DNA from: Hydractinia symbiolongicarpus
Taxonomy: Eukaryota; Cnidaria; Hydrozoa; Anthoathecata; Hydractiniidae
NCBI RefSeq assembly: GCF_029227915.1
Contig: NC_079879.1
Location: 28,030,501-28,094,500, forward strand
Direction: 5' to 3'
Length of the DNA stretch: 64,000 nucleotides
Shown: in pieces, positions 39,334-53,300 of the stretch
How positions within the stretch are numbered: position 1 is the first letter of the stretch
How the letters are laid out: each line of letters begins with the position of its first letter
Position numbers and translations under genes: made by a program
The notes under the pieces: model-generated
Seen by the model: the letters and a program-made list of their open reading frames with translations, nothing else
Databases searched by the model: none
What the model was told of the DNA's origin: nothing

Positions 39334-41077
39334 GAAACTGTCTCTATTTCTTGAGCGCGTGCTAACGGCTAGGATTGATCCCACAGTAAAAAATGAAATT
39401 TTTATCTACATTTTTAAATAAAGCGCTACCACAGCTCCCGGTGTAATCGCTGAGTTCCAGCAATCATGTCAAACTAAGAAAAATGCTATTTCTTGGAGTC
39501 CAATTGTCTCTTTTATCACATTTATAAGGTCAAAGTCCAAAATCAGTTCAATTAAGTCCCATAGTCAATTGTTTCACAGTTAAAAGCGACGAAACCTAGT
39601 AATATCAGAAAAATATCGCTAAATGCATGTTGGTACGAATATGTGACGCAACCGTTGTAAATCAAACGAGCTGATTCCGATAGAAAGTCAATGAAATGTA
39701 GTTTTTGAAACTGTCTCTATTTCTTCACCCCGCGCGCTAGGGGTTAGGATTGGTCCCACAGTACAAAATGACTTTTATTATCTAATTTTTTGAATAAAGC
39801 GCTACCAGAGCGCGCAGTGTAATCGCTGAGTTCCAGCAATCACGTTAAACTAAGAAAAATGTTAAATCTTGGAGTCCAATTGTCTCTTTTATCACATTTT
39901 TATCGTCAAAGTCTAAAATCAGTTCAATAAAGTCCCACAGTCAATCGTTTCACTGTTAAAAGCGATGAAACCTAATAATATCAGAAAAATATCGCTAAAT
40001 GCATGTTGATACGAATATGTGAGGCAACCGTCGTAACTCACACGGACTGATACCGTTAGAATGTCAATTAAATGTAGTTTTGGAAACTGTCTGTATTTTT
40101 GGAGCGCGTGCTAACGGTTAGGATTGGTCCCACAGCAAAAAATGAATTTTTTATCTACATTCTCAAATAAAGCGCTACCAGAGCGCCCAGTGTAATCGCT
40201 TAGTTCCAGCAATCATGTCAAACTAAGAAAAATGTTATTTCTTGGAGTCCAATTTTCTTTTTTATCACATTTATAAGGTCAAAGTTTAAAATCAGTTCAA
40301 TTAAGTCCCACAGACAATTGTTTCACATTTAAAAGCGACGCAACCTCGTAACATCAGAAACATATCGCTAAATACATGTTGGTACGAATATGTGACGCAA
40401 TCGTTGTAATTCATCCGGACTGATACCGTTAGAAAGTCAATGAAGTGTTGTTTTTGAAACTGTCTCTATTTTTGGAGCGCGTGCTAACGGTTAGGATTGA
40501 TCCCACAGTAAAAAATGAAACTTTTATCTACATTCTCAAATAAAGTGTAATCGCTTAGTTCCAGCAATCATGTCAAATTAAGAAGAATGTTATTTTTTGG
40601 AGTCCAATTGTCTCATTTATCACATTTATAAGGTCAAAGTCTAAAATCAGTTCAATTAAGTCCCACAGTCAATTATTTCACAGTTAAAAGCGACGCAACC
40701 TAGTAATATCAGAAAAATATCGCTAAATTCATGTTGGTACGAATATGTGACGCAACCGTTGTAACTCAAATGAGCTGATTCCGATAGAAAATCAATGAAA
40801 TGTAGTTTTTGAAACTGTCTCTATTTCTTCAGCGCGCGCTAGTGGTTAGGATTGGTCCCACAGTACAAAATGACTTATTTATCTAATTTTTTGAATAAAG
40901 CAATAACACAGCGGCCAGTATCATTGCTGAGTTACAGCAATCATTTCATATTAAGAAGAACGTTACTTCTTGGAGTCCAATTGTCTCATTGTAACATGTA
41001 TAAGGTCACAGTCCAAAATCAGTTCAATAAAGTCCTACAGTCAATTGTTTCACAGTAAAAAGCGACGCAACCTAGTA

Positions 41078-43416
41078 ATATCAGAAACATATCGCTAAAC
41101 ACATTTTGGTACGAATATGTGACGCAATCGTTGTAATTCATACGGACTGTGCCGTTACAAAGTCAATGAAATATAGTTTTTGAAACTGTCTCTATTTTTT
41201 GAGCGAGTGCTAACGGCTAGGATTGGTCCCACAGTAAAAAATGAATTTTTTATCTACATTTTTAAATAAAGCGCTACCACAGCTACCAGTGTAATCGTTG
41301 AATGCCAGCAATGATGTCAAACTAAGAAAAATGTTATTTCTTGGAGTCCAATTTTCTTTTTTATCACATTTATAAGGTAAAAGTCTAAAGTCAGTTCAAT
41401 TAAGTCCCACAGACAGTTGTTTCACATTTAAAAGCGACGCAACCTAGTAATATCAGAAACATATCGCTAAATACATGTTGGTACGAATATGTGACGCAAT
41501 CGTTGTAATTCATCCGGACTGATACCGTTAGAAAGTCAATGAAATGTAGTTTTTGAAACTGTCTCTATTTCTTCAGCGCGCGCTAGCGGTTACGATTGGA
41601 GCCACAGTACAAAATGACTTATTTATCTACTTTTTTGAATAAAGCAATGCCACAGCGTCCAGTATAATTGCTGAGTTACAGCAATCATTTAATATTAAGA
41701 AGAACGTTACTTCTTTGAGTCCAGTTGTCTCATTATAACATTTAAAAGGTCAAAGTCTAAAATCAGTTCAATTAAGTCCCACAGACAATTGTTTCACATT
41801 TAAAAGCGACGGAACCTAGTAACATCAGAAACATATCGCTAAATACATGTTGGTACGAATATGTGACGCAATCGTTGTAATTCATCCGGACTGATACCGT
41901 TAGAAAGTCAATGAAGTATTGTTTTTGAAACTGTCTCTATTTCTTGAGCGCGTGCTAACGGCTAGGATTGATCCCACAGTAAAAAATGAAATTTTTATCT
42001 ACATTTTTAAATAAAGCGCTACCACAGCTCCCAGTGTAATCGCTGAGTTCCAGCAATCATGTCAAACTAAGAAAAATGCTATTTCTTGGAGTCCAATTGT
42101 CTCTTTTATCACATTTATAAGGTGAAAGTCCAAAATCAGTTCAATTAAGTCCCATAGTCAATTGTTTCACAGTTAAAAGCGACGAAACCTAGTAATATCA
42201 GAAAAATATCGCTAAATGCATGTTGATACGAATATGTGACGCAACCGTCGTAACTCACACGGACTGATACCGTTAGAATGTCAATTAAATGTAGTTTTGG
42301 AAACTGTCTGTATTTTTGGAGCGCGTGCTAACGGTTAGGATTGGGCCCACAGCAAGAAATGAATTTTTTATCTACATTCTCAAATAAAGCGCTACCAGAG
42401 CGCCCAGTGTAATCGCTTAGTTCCAGCAATCATGTCAAATTAAGAAGAATGTGATTTTTTGGAGTCCAATTGTCTCATTTATCACATTTATAAGGTCAAA
42501 GTCTAATATCAGTTCAATTAAGTCCCACAGTCAATTATTTCACAGTAAAAAGCGACGCAACCTAGTAATATCAGAAACATATCGCTAAACACATTTTGGT
42601 ACGAATATGTGACGCAATCGTTGTAATTTATACGGACTGTGCCGTTACAAAGTCATTGAAATATAGTTTTTGAAACTGTCTCTATTTTTTGAGCGAGTGC
42701 TAACGGCTAGGATTGGTCCCACAGTAAAAAATGAATTTTTTATCTACATTTTTAAATAAAGCGCTACCACAGCTACCAGTGTAATCGTTGAATGCCAGCA
42801 ATCATGTCAAACTAAGAAAAATGTTATTTCTTGGAGTCCAATTTTCTTTTTTATCACATTTATAAGGTCAAAGTCTAAAGTCAGTTCAATTAAGTCCCAC
42901 AGACAGTTGTTTCACATTTAAAAGCGACGCAACCTAGTAATATCAGAAACATATCGCTAAATACATGTTGGTACGAATATGTGACGCAATCGTTGTAATT
43001 CATCCGGACTGATACCGTTAGAAAGTCAATGAAATGTAGTTTTTGAAACTGTCTCTATTTCTTCAGCGCGCGCTAGCGGTTACGATTGGAGCCACAGTAC
43101 AAAATGACTTATTTATCTACTTTTTTGAATAAAGCAATGCCACAGCGTCCAGTATAATTGCTGAGTTACAGCAATCATTTAATATTAAGAAGAACGTTAC
43201 TTCTTTGAGTCCAGTTGTCTCATTATAACATTTAAAAGGTCAAAGTCTAAAATCAGTTCAATTAAGTCCCACAGACAATTGTTTCACATTTAAAAGCGAC
43301 GGAACCTAGTAACATCAGAAACATATCGCTAAATACATGTTGGTACGAATATGTGACGCAATCGTTGTAATTCATCCGGACTGATACCGTTAGAAAGTCA
43401 ATGAAGTATTGTTTTT
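41078..43416 (+). repeat. K6-family run: Q, R, S, U, then Q, R
   Basis: Unit starts are Q 41182, R 41555, S 41927, U 42300, Q 42672 and R 43045. S passes to U without T, and U passes to Q without P, so each skip is the trace of an exchange that dropped a unit. Q-R-S in this run repeats at an offset of 1490 bp (four monomers). GTGATTTTTTGG at 42451 is a private variant found again at 45431, 46921 and 48038. Confidence 0.8.
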
Positions 43417-44906
43417 GAAACTGTCTCTATTTCTTGAGCGCGTGCTAACGGCTAGGATTGATCCCACAGTAAAAAATGAAATTTTTATCTACATTTTTAA
43501 ATAAAGCGCTACCACAGCTCCCAGTGTAATCGCTGAGTTCCAGCAATCATGTCAAACTAAGAAAAATGCTATTTCTTGGAGTCCAATTGTCTCTTTTATC
43601 ACATTTATAAGGTCAAAGTCCAAAATCAGTTCAATTAAGTCCCATAGTCAATTGTTTCACAGTTAAAAGCGACGAAACCTAGCAATATCAGAAAAATATC
43701 GCTAAACACATTTTGGTACGAATATGTGACGCAATCGTTGTAATTCATACGGACTGTGCCGTTACAAAGTCAATGAAATATAGTTTTTGAAACTGTCTCT
43801 ATTTTTTGAGCGAGTGCTAACGGCTAGGATTGGTCCCACAGTAAAAAATGAATTTTTTATCTACATTTTTAAATAAAGCGCTACCACAGCTACCAGTGTA
43901 ATCGTTGAATGCCAGCAATCATGTCAAACTAAGAAAAATGTTATTTCTTGGAGTCCAATTTTCTTTTTTATAACATTTAAAAGATCAAAGTCTAAAATCA
44001 GTTCAATTAAGTCCCACAGACAATTGTTTCACATTTAAAAGCGACGGAACCTAGTAACATCAGAAACATATCGCTAAATACATGTTGGTACGAATATGTG
44101 ACGCAATCGTTGTAATTCATCCGGACTGATACCGTTAGAAAGTCAATGAAGTATTGTTTTTGAAACTGTCTCTATTTCTTGAGCGCGTGCTAACGGCTAG
44201 GATTGATCCCACAGTAAAAAATGAAATTTTTATCTACATTTTTAAATAAAGCGCTACCACAGCTCCCAGTGTAATCGCTGAGTTCCAGCAATCATGTCAA
44301 ACTAAGAAAAATGCTATTTCTTGGAGTCCAATTGTCTCTTTTATCACATTTATAAGGTCAAAGTCCAAAATCAGTTCAATTAAGTCCCATAGTCAATTGT
44401 TTCACAGTTAAAAGCGACGAAACCTAGCAATATCAGAAAAATATCGCTAAACACATTTTGGTACGAATATGTGACGCAATCGTTGTAATTCATACGGACT
44501 GTGCCGTTACAAAGTCAATGAAATATAGTTTTTGAAACTGTCTCTATTTTTTGAGCGAGTGCTAACGGCTAGGATTGGTCCCACAGTAAAAAATGAATTT
44601 TTTATCTACATTTTTAAATAAAGCGCTACCACAGCTACCAGTGTAATCGTTGAATGCCAGCAATCATGTCAAACTAAGAAAAATGTTATTTCTTGGAGTC
44701 CAATTTTCTTTTTTATAACATTTAAAAGGTCAAAGTCTAAAATCAGTTCAATTAAGTCCCACAGACAATTGTTTCACATTTAAAAGCGACGGAACCTAGT
44801 AACATCAGAAACATATCGCTAAATACATGTTGGTACGAATATGTGACGCAATCGTTGTAATTCATCCGGACTGATACCGTTAGAAAGTCAATGAAGTATT
44901 GTTTTT
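43417..44906 (+). repeat. Alternating S-Q dimers, 745 bp tandem duplication
   Basis: Unit starts are S 43417, Q 43789, S 44162 and Q 44534. AGCAATATCAG is at 43681 and 44426, 745 bp apart. The Q-to-S join is a hybrid: TTCTTTTTTATAACATTTAAAAG fuses the Q-type T run to the start of an S-preceding segment. Both dimers carry the same hybrid, which shows that one dimer was copied from the other. They differ at one base (AAGATCAAAG at about 43983, AAGGTCAAAG in the second). Confidence 0.85.
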
Positions 44907-47710
44907 GAAACTGTCTCTATTTCTTGAGCGCGTGCTAACGGCTAGGATTGATCCCACAGTAAAAAATGAAATTTTTATCTACATTTTTAAATAAAGCGCT
45001 ACCACAGCTCCCAGTGTAATCGCTGAGTTCCAGCAATCATGTCAAACTAAGAAAAATGCTATTTCTTGGAGTCCAATTGTCTCTTTTATCACATTTATAA
45101 GGTGAAAGTCCAAAATCAGTTCAATTAAGTCCCATAGTCAATTGTTTCACAGTTAAAAGCGACGAAACCTAGTAATATCAGAAAAATATCGCTAAATGCA
45201 TGTTGATACGAATATGTGACGCAACCGTCGTAACTCACACGGACTGATACCGTTAGAATGTCAATTAAATGTAGTTTTGGAAACTGTCTGTATTTTTGGA
45301 GCGCGTGCTAACGGTTAGGATTGGGCCCACAGCAAGAAATGAATTTTTTATCTACATTCTCAAATAAAGCGCTACCAGAGCGCCCAGTGTAATCGCTTAG
45401 TTCCAGCAATCATGTCAAATTAAGAAGAATGTGATTTTTTGGAGTCCAATTGTCTCATTTATCACATTTATAAGGTCAAAGTCTAAAATCAGTTCAATTA
45501 AGTCCCACAGTCAATTATTTCACAGTTAAAAGCGACGCAACCTAGTAATATCAGAAAAATATCGCTAAATGCATGTTGGTACGAATATGTGACGCAACCG
45601 TTGTAACTCAAATGAGCTGATTCCGATAGAAAATCAATGAAATGTAGTTTTTGAAACTGTCTCTATTTCTTCAGCGCGCGCTAGTGGTTAGGATTGGTCC
45701 CACAGTACAAAATGACTTATTTATCTAATTTTTTGAATAAAGCAATAACACAGCGGCCAGTATCATTGCTGAGTTACAGCAATCATTTCATATTAAGAAG
45801 AACGTTACTTCTTGGAGTCCAATTGTCTCATTGTAACATGTATAAGGTCACAGTCCAAAATCAGTTCAATAAAGTCCTACAGTCAATTGTTTCACAGTAA
45901 AAAGCGACGCAACCTAGTAATATCAGAAACATATCGCTAAACACATTTTGGTACGAATATGTGACGCAATCGTTGTAATTTATACGGACTGTGCCGTTAC
46001 AAAGTCAATGAAATATAGTTTTTGAAACTGTCTCTATTTTTTGAGCGAGTGCTAACGGCTAGGATTGGTCCCACAGTAAAAAATGAATTTTTTATCTACA
46101 TTTTTAAATAAAGCGCTCCCAAAGCTCCCAGTGTAATCGCTGAGTTCCAGCAATCATGTCAAACTAAGAAAAATGCTATTTCTTGGAGTCCAATTGTCTC
46201 TTTTATCACATTTATAAGGTGAAAGTCTAAAATCAGTTCAATTAAGTCCCACAGACAATTGTTTCACATTTAAAAGCGACGGAACCTAGTAACATCAGAA
46301 ACATATCGCTAAATACATGTTGGTACGAATATGTGACGCAATCGTTGTAATTCATCCGGACTGATACCGTTAGAAAGTCAATGAAGTATTGTTTTTGAAA
46401 CTGTCTCTATTTCTTGAGCGCGTGCTAACGGCTAGGATTGATCCCACAGTAAAAAATGAAATTTTTATCTACATTTTTAAATAAAGCGCTACCACAGCTC
46501 CCAGTGTAATCGCTGAGTTCCAGCAATCATGTCAAACTAAGAAAAATGCTATTTCTTGGAGTCCAATTGTCTCTTTTATCACATTTATAAGGTGAAAGTC
46601 CAAAATCAGTTCAATTAAGTCCCATAGTCAATTGTTTCACAGTTAAAAGCGACGAAACCTAGTAATATCAGAAAAATATCGCTAAATGCATGTTGATACG
46701 AATATGTGACGCAACCGTCGTAACTCACACGGACTGATACCGTTAGAATGTCAATTAAATGTAGTTTTGGAAACTGTCTGTATTTTTGGAGCGCGTGCTA
46801 ACGGTTAGGATTGGGCCCACAGCAAGAAATGAATTTTTTATCTACATTCTCAAATAAAGCGCTACCAGAGCGCCCAGTGTAATCGCTTAGTTCCAGCAAT
46901 CATGTCAAATTAAGAAGAATGTGATTTTTTGGAGTCCAATTGTCTCATTTATCACATTTATAAGGTCAAAGTCTAAAATCAGTTCAATTAAGTCCCACAG
47001 TCAATTATTTCACAGTTAAAAGCGACGCAACCTAGTAATATCAGAAAAATATCGCTAAATGCATGTTGGTACGAATATGTGACGCAACCGTTGTAACTCA
47101 AATGAGCTGATTCCGATAGAAAATCAATGAAATGTAGTTTTTGAAACTGTCTCTATTTCTTCAGCGCGCGCTAGTGGTTAGAATTGGTCCCACAGTACAA
47201 AATGACTTATTTATCTAATTTTTTGAATAAAGCAATAACACAGCGGCCAGTATCATTGCTGAGTTACAGCAATCATTTCATATTAAGAAGAACGTTACTT
47301 CTTGGAGTCCAATTGTCTCATTGTAACATGTATAAGGTCACAGTCCAAAATCAGTTCAATAAAGTCCTACAGTCAATTGTTTCACAGTAAAAAGCGACGC
47401 AACCTAGTAATATCAGAAACATATCGCTAAACACATTTTGGTACGAATATGTGACGCAATCGTTGTAATTTATACGGACTGTGCCGTTACAAAGTCAATG
47501 AAATATAGTTTTTGAAACTGTCTCTATTTTTTGAGCGAGTGCTAACGGCTAGGATTGGTCCCACAGTAAAAAATGAATTTTTTATCTACATTTTTAAATA
47601 AAGCGCTCCCAAAGCTCCCAGTGTAATCGCTGAGTTCCAGCAATCATGTCAAACTAAGAAAAATGCTATTTCTTGGAGTCCAATTGTCTCTTTTATCACA
47701 TTTATAAGGT
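44731..47710 (+). repeat. Four-monomer tandem duplication (S, U, P, Q), 1490 bp offset
   Basis: About 44731-46220 is followed by a near-identical copy at 46221-47710. Unit starts pair as S 44907 and 46397, U 45280 and 46770, P 45652 and 47142, Q 46024 and 47514. Both Q copies contain the odd GCGCTCCCAAAGCTCCCAG (about 46117 and 47605), a hybrid join from Q into S. The copies differ at a G/A change (GGATTGG at about 45692, GAATTGG at about 47181). A third, partial round (U 47887, P 48259) follows at 1117 bp after loss of one S unit. Confidence 0.85.
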
Positions 47711-50369
47711 GAAAGTCCAAAATCAGTTCAATTAAGTCCCATAGTCAATTGTTTCACAGTTAAAAGCGACGAAACCTAGTAATATCAGAAAAATATCGCT
47801 AAATGCATGTTGATACGAATATGTGACGCAACCGTCGTAACTCACACGGACTGATACCGTTAGAATGTCAATTAAATGTAGTTTTGGAAACTGTCTGTAT
47901 TTTTGGAGCGCGTGCTAACGGTTAGGATTGGGCCCACAGCAAGAAATGAATTTTTTATCTACATTCTCAAATAAAGCGCTACCAGAGCGCCCAGTGTAAT
48001 CGCTTAGTTCCAGCAATCATGTCAAATTAAGAAGAATGTGATTTTTTGGAGTCCAATTGTCTCATTTATCACATTTATAAGGTCAAAGTCTAAAATCAGT
48101 TCAATTAAGTCCCACAGTCAATTATTTCACAGTTAAAAGCGACGCAACCTAGTAATATCAGAAAAATATCGCTAAATGCATGTTGGTACGAATATGTGAC
48201 GCAACCGTTGTAACTCAAATGAGCTGATTCCGATAGAAAATCAATGAAATGTAGTTTTTGAAACTGTCTCTATTTCTTCAGCGCGCGCTAGTGGTTAGGA
48301 TTGGTCCCACAGTACAAAATGACTTATTTATCTAATTTTTTGAATAAAGCAATAACACAGCGGCCAGTATCATTGCTGAGTTACAGCAATCATTTCATAT
48401 TAAGAAGAACGTTACTTCTTGGAGTCCAATTGTCTCATTGTAACATGTATAAGGTCACAGTCCAAAATCAGTTCAATAAAGTCCTACAGTCAATTGTTTC
48501 ACAGTAAAAAGCGACGCAACCTAGTAATATCAGAAACATATCGCTAAACACATTTTGGTACGAATATGTGACGCAATCGTTGTAATTTATACGGACTGTG
48601 CCGTTACAAAGTCAATGAAATATAGTTTTTGAAACTGTCTCTATTTTTTGAGCGAGTGCTAACGGCTAGGATTGGTCCCACAGTAAAAAATGAATTTTTT
48701 ATCTACATTTTTAAATAAAGCGCTACCACAGCTACCAGTGTAATCGTTGAATGCCAGCAATCATGTCAAACTAAGAAAAATGTTATTTCTTGGAGTCCAA
48801 TTTTCTTTTTTATCACATTTATAAGGTCAAAGTCTAAAGTCAGTTCAATTAAGTCCCACAGACAGTTGTTTCACATTTAAAAGCGACGCAACCTAGTAAT
48901 ATCAGAAACATATCGCTAAATACATGTTGGTACGAATATGTGACGCAATCGTTGTAATTCGTCCGGACTGATACCGTTAGAAAGTCAATGAAATGTAGTT
49001 TTTGAAACTGTCTCTATTTCTTCAGCGCGCGCTAGCGGTTACGATTGGAGCCACAGTACAAAATGACTTATTTATCTACTTTTTTGAATAAAGCAATGCC
49101 ACAGCGTCCAGTATAATTGCTGAGTTACAGCAATCATTTAATATTAAGAAGAACGTTACTTCTTTGAGTCCAGTTGTCTCATTATAACATTTAAAAGGTC
49201 AAAGTCTAAAATCAGTTCAATTAAGTCCCACAGACAATTGTTTCACATTTAAAAGCGACGGAACCTAGTAACATCAGAAACATATCGCTAAATACATGTT
49301 GGTACGAATATGTGACGCAATCGTTGTAATTCATCCGGACTGATACCGTTAGAAAGTCAATGAAGTATTGTTTTTGAAACTGTCTCTATTTCTTGAGCGC
49401 GTGCTAACGGCTAGGATTGATCCTACAGTAAAAAATGAAATTTTTATCTACATTTTTAAATAAAGCGCTACCACAGCTCCCAGTGTAATCGCTGAGTTCC
49501 AGCAATCATGTCAAACTAAGAAAAATGCTATTTCTTGGAGTCCAATTGTCTCTTTTATCACATTTATAAGGTCAAAGTCCAAAATCAGTTCAATTAAGTC
49601 CCATAGTCAATTGTTTCACAGTTAAAAGCGACGAAACCTAGCAATATCAGAAAAATATCGCTAAACACATTTTGGTACGAATATGTGACGCAATCGTTGT
49701 AATTCATACGGACTGTGCCGTTACAAAGTCAATGAAATATAGTTTTTGAAACTGTCTCTATTTTTTGAGCGAGTGCTAACGGCTAGGATTGGTCCCACAG
49801 TAAAAAATGAATTTTTTATCTACATTTTTAAATAAAGCGCTACCACAGCTACCAGTGTAATCGTTGAATGCCAGCAATCATGTCAAACTAAGAAAAATGT
49901 GATTTCTTGGAGTCCAATTTTCTTTTTTATAACATTTAAAAGGTCAAAGTCTAAAATCAGTTCAATTAAGTCCCACAGACAATTGTTTCACATTTAAAAG
50001 CGACGGAACCTAGTAACATCAGAAACATATCGCTAAATACATGTTGGTACGAATATGTGACGCAATCGTTGTAATTCATCCGGACTGATACCGTTAGAAA
50101 GTCAATGAAGTATTGTTTTTGAAACTGTCTCTATTTCTTGAGCGCGTGCTAACGGCTAGGATTGATCCCACAGTAAAAAATGAAATTTTTATCTACATTT
50201 TTAAATAAAGCGCTACCACAGCTCCCAGTGTAATCGCTGAGTTCCAGCAATCATGTCAAACTAAGAAAAATGCTATTTCTTGGAGTCCAATTGTCTCTTT
50301 TATCACATTTATAAGGTCAAAGTCCAAAATCAGTTCAATTAAGTCCCATAGTCAATTGTTTCACAGTTA
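47711..50369 (+). repeat. K6-family run: U, P, Q, R, S, Q, S
   Basis: Unit starts are U 47887, P 48259, Q 48631, R 49004, S 49376, Q 49748 and S 50120. T is missing. The late Q-S pair carries the same hybrid T-run join as the dimers at 43.4-44.9 kb, so those dimers and this pair share a parent. A GATCCTACAG change in S at about 49420 is also present at about 51655, 57995 and 59850, marking related S copies. Only satellite is present. Confidence 0.8.
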
Positions 50370-53300
50370 AAAGCGACGAAACCTAGTAATATCAGAAAAA
50401 TATCGCTAAATGCATGTTGGTACGAATATGTGACGCAACCGTTGTAACTCAAATGAGCTGATTCCGATAGAAAATCAATGAAATGTAGTTTTTGAAACTG
50501 TCTCTATTTCTTCAGCGCGCGCTAGTGGTTAGGATTGGTCCCACAGTACAAAATGACTTATTTATCTAATTTTTTGAATAAAGCAATAACACAGCGGCCA
50601 GTATCATTGCTGAGTTACAGCAATCATTTCATATTAAGAAGAACGTTACTTCTTGGAGTACAATTGTCTCATTGTAACATGTATAAGGTCACAGTCCAAA
50701 ATCAGTTCAATAAAGTCCTACAGTCAATTGTTTCACAGTAAAAAGCGACGCAACCTAGTAATATCAGAAACATATCGCTAAACACATTTTGGTACGAATA
50801 TGTGACGCAATCGTTGTAATTCATACGGACTGTGCCGTTACAAAGTCAATGAAATGTAGTTTTTGAAACTTTCTCTATTTCTTCAGCGCGCGCTAGTGGT
50901 TAGGATTGGTCCCACAGTAAAAAATGAATTTTTTATCTACATTTTTAAATAAAGCGCTACCACAGCTACCAGTGTAATCGTTGAATGCCAGCAATCATGT
51001 CAAACTAAGAAAAATGTTATTTCTTGGAGTCCAATTTTCTTTTTTATCACATTTATAAGGTCAAAGTCTAAAGTCAGTTCAATTAAGTCTCACAGACAGT
51101 TGTTTCACATTTAAAAGCGACGCAACCTAGTAATATCAGAAACATATCGCTAAATACATGTTGGTACGAATATGTGACGCAATCGTTGTAATTCATCCGG
51201 ACTGATACCGTTAGAAAGTCAATGAAATGTAGTTTTTGAAACTGTCTCTATTTCTTCAGCGCGCGCTAGCGGTTACGATTGGAGCCACAGTACAAAATGA
51301 CTTATTTATCTACTTTTTTGAATAAAGCAATGCCACAGCGTCCAGTATAATTGCTGAGTTACAGCAATCATTTAATATTAAGAAGAACGTTACTTCTTTG
51401 AGTCCAGTTGTCTCATTATAACATTTAAAAGGTCAAAGTCTAAAATCAGTTCAATTAAGTCCCACAGACAATTGTTTCACATTTAAAAGCGACGGAACCT
51501 AGTAACATCAGAAACATATCGCTAAATACATGTTGGTACGAATATGTGACGCAATCGTTGTAATTCATCCGGACTGATACCGTTAGAAAGTCAATGAAGT
51601 ATTGTTTTTGAAACTGTCTCTATTTCTTGAGCGCGTGCTAACGGCTAGGATTGATCCTACAGTAAAAAATGAAATTTTTATCTACATTTTTAAATAAAGC
51701 GCTACCACAGCTCCCAGTGTAATCGCTGAGTTCCAGCAATCATGTCAAACTAAGAAAAATGCTATTTCTTGGAGTCCAATTGTCTCTTTTATCACATTTA
51801 TAAGGTCAAAGTCCAAAATCAGTTCAATTAAGTCCCATAGTCAATTGTTTCACAGTTAAAAGCGACAAAACCTAGCAATATCAGAAAAATATCGCTAAAT
51901 GCATGTTGATACGAATATGTGACGCAACCGCCGTAACTCACACGGACTGATACCGTTAAAAAGTCAATTAAATGTAGTTTTGGAAACTGTCTGTATTTTT
52001 GGAGCGCGTGCTAACGGTTAGGATTGGGCCCACAGCAAGAAATGAATTTTTTATCTACATTCTCAAATAAAGCGCTACCAGAGCGCCCAGTGTAATCGCT
52101 TAGTTCCAGCAATCATGTCAAATTAAGAAGAATGTTATTTTTTGGAGTCCAATTGTCTCATTTATCACATTTATAAGGTCAAAGTCTAAAATCAGTTCAA
52201 TTAAGTCCACAGTCAATTATTTCACAGTTAAAAGCGACGCAACCTAGTAATATCAGAAAAATATCGCTAAATGCATGTTGGTACGAATATGTGACGCAAC
52301 CGTTGTAACTCAAATGAGCTGATTCCGATAGAAAATCAATGAAATGTAGTTTTTGAAACTTTCTCTATTTCTTCAGCGCGCGCTAGTGGTTAGGATTGGT
52401 CCCACAGTACAAAATGACTTATTTATCTAATTTTTTGAATAAAGCAATAACACAGCGGCCAGTATCATTGCTGAGTTACAGCAATCATTTCATATTAAGA
52501 AGAACGTTACTTCTTGGAGTGCAATTGTCTCATTGTAACATGTATAAGGTCACAGTCCAAAATCAGTTCAATAAAGTCCTACAGTCAATTGTTTCACAGT
52601 AAAAAGCGACGCAACCTAGTAATATCAGAAACATATCGCTAAACACATGTTGGTACGAACATGTGACGCAATCGTTGTAATTCATACGGACTGTGCCGTT
52701 ACAAAGTCAATAAAATATAGTTTTTGAAACTGTCTCTATTTTTTGAGCGAGTGCTAACGGCTAGGATTGGTCCCACAGTAAAAAATGAATTTTTTATCTA
52801 CATTTTTAAATAAAGCGCTACCACAGCTACCAGTGTAATCGTTGAATGCCAGCAATCATGTCAAACTAAGAAAAATGTTATTTCTTGGAGTCCAATTTTC
52901 TTTTTTATCACATTTATAAGGTCAAAGTCTAAAGTCAGTTCAATTAAGTCCCACACACAGTTGTTTCACATTTAAAAGCGACGCAACCTAGTAATATCAG
53001 AAACATATCGCTAAATACATGTTGGTACGAATATGTGACGCAATCGTTGTAATTCATCCGGACTGATACCGATTGAAAGTCAATGAAATGTAGTTTTTGA
53101 AACTGTCTCTATTTCTTCAGCGCGCGCTAGCGGTTATGATTGGATCCACAGTACAAAATGACTTATTTATCTACTTTTTTGAATAAAGCAATGCCACAGC
53201 GTCCAGTATAATTGCTGAGTTACAGCAATCATTTAATATTAAGAAGAACGTTACTTCTTTGAGTCCAGTTGTCTCATTATAACATTTAAAAGGTCAAAGT

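Larger units (their letters stand above)
36624..41077 (+). repeat. Nested duplications: 749, 1849 and 2598 bp offsets
   Basis: Three offsets overlap here. The T-U pair is repeated at 749 bp (37109 to 37858, both with AGAGCGCGCAG). The stretch from about 37640 to 39228 repeats at 1849 bp as about 39489-41077. The segment beginning near 36624 repeats from about 39222 at 2598 bp, the sum of the other two, shown by the rare CCCGGTGTAATC at 36840 and 39438. Unit starts are T 37109, U 37485, T 37858, U 38234, V 38607, P 38962, S 39334, T 39707, U 40083, V 40456 and P 40811. The simplest reading is a dimer duplication plus a larger unequal exchange, in an order I cannot fix. Confidence 0.8.
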
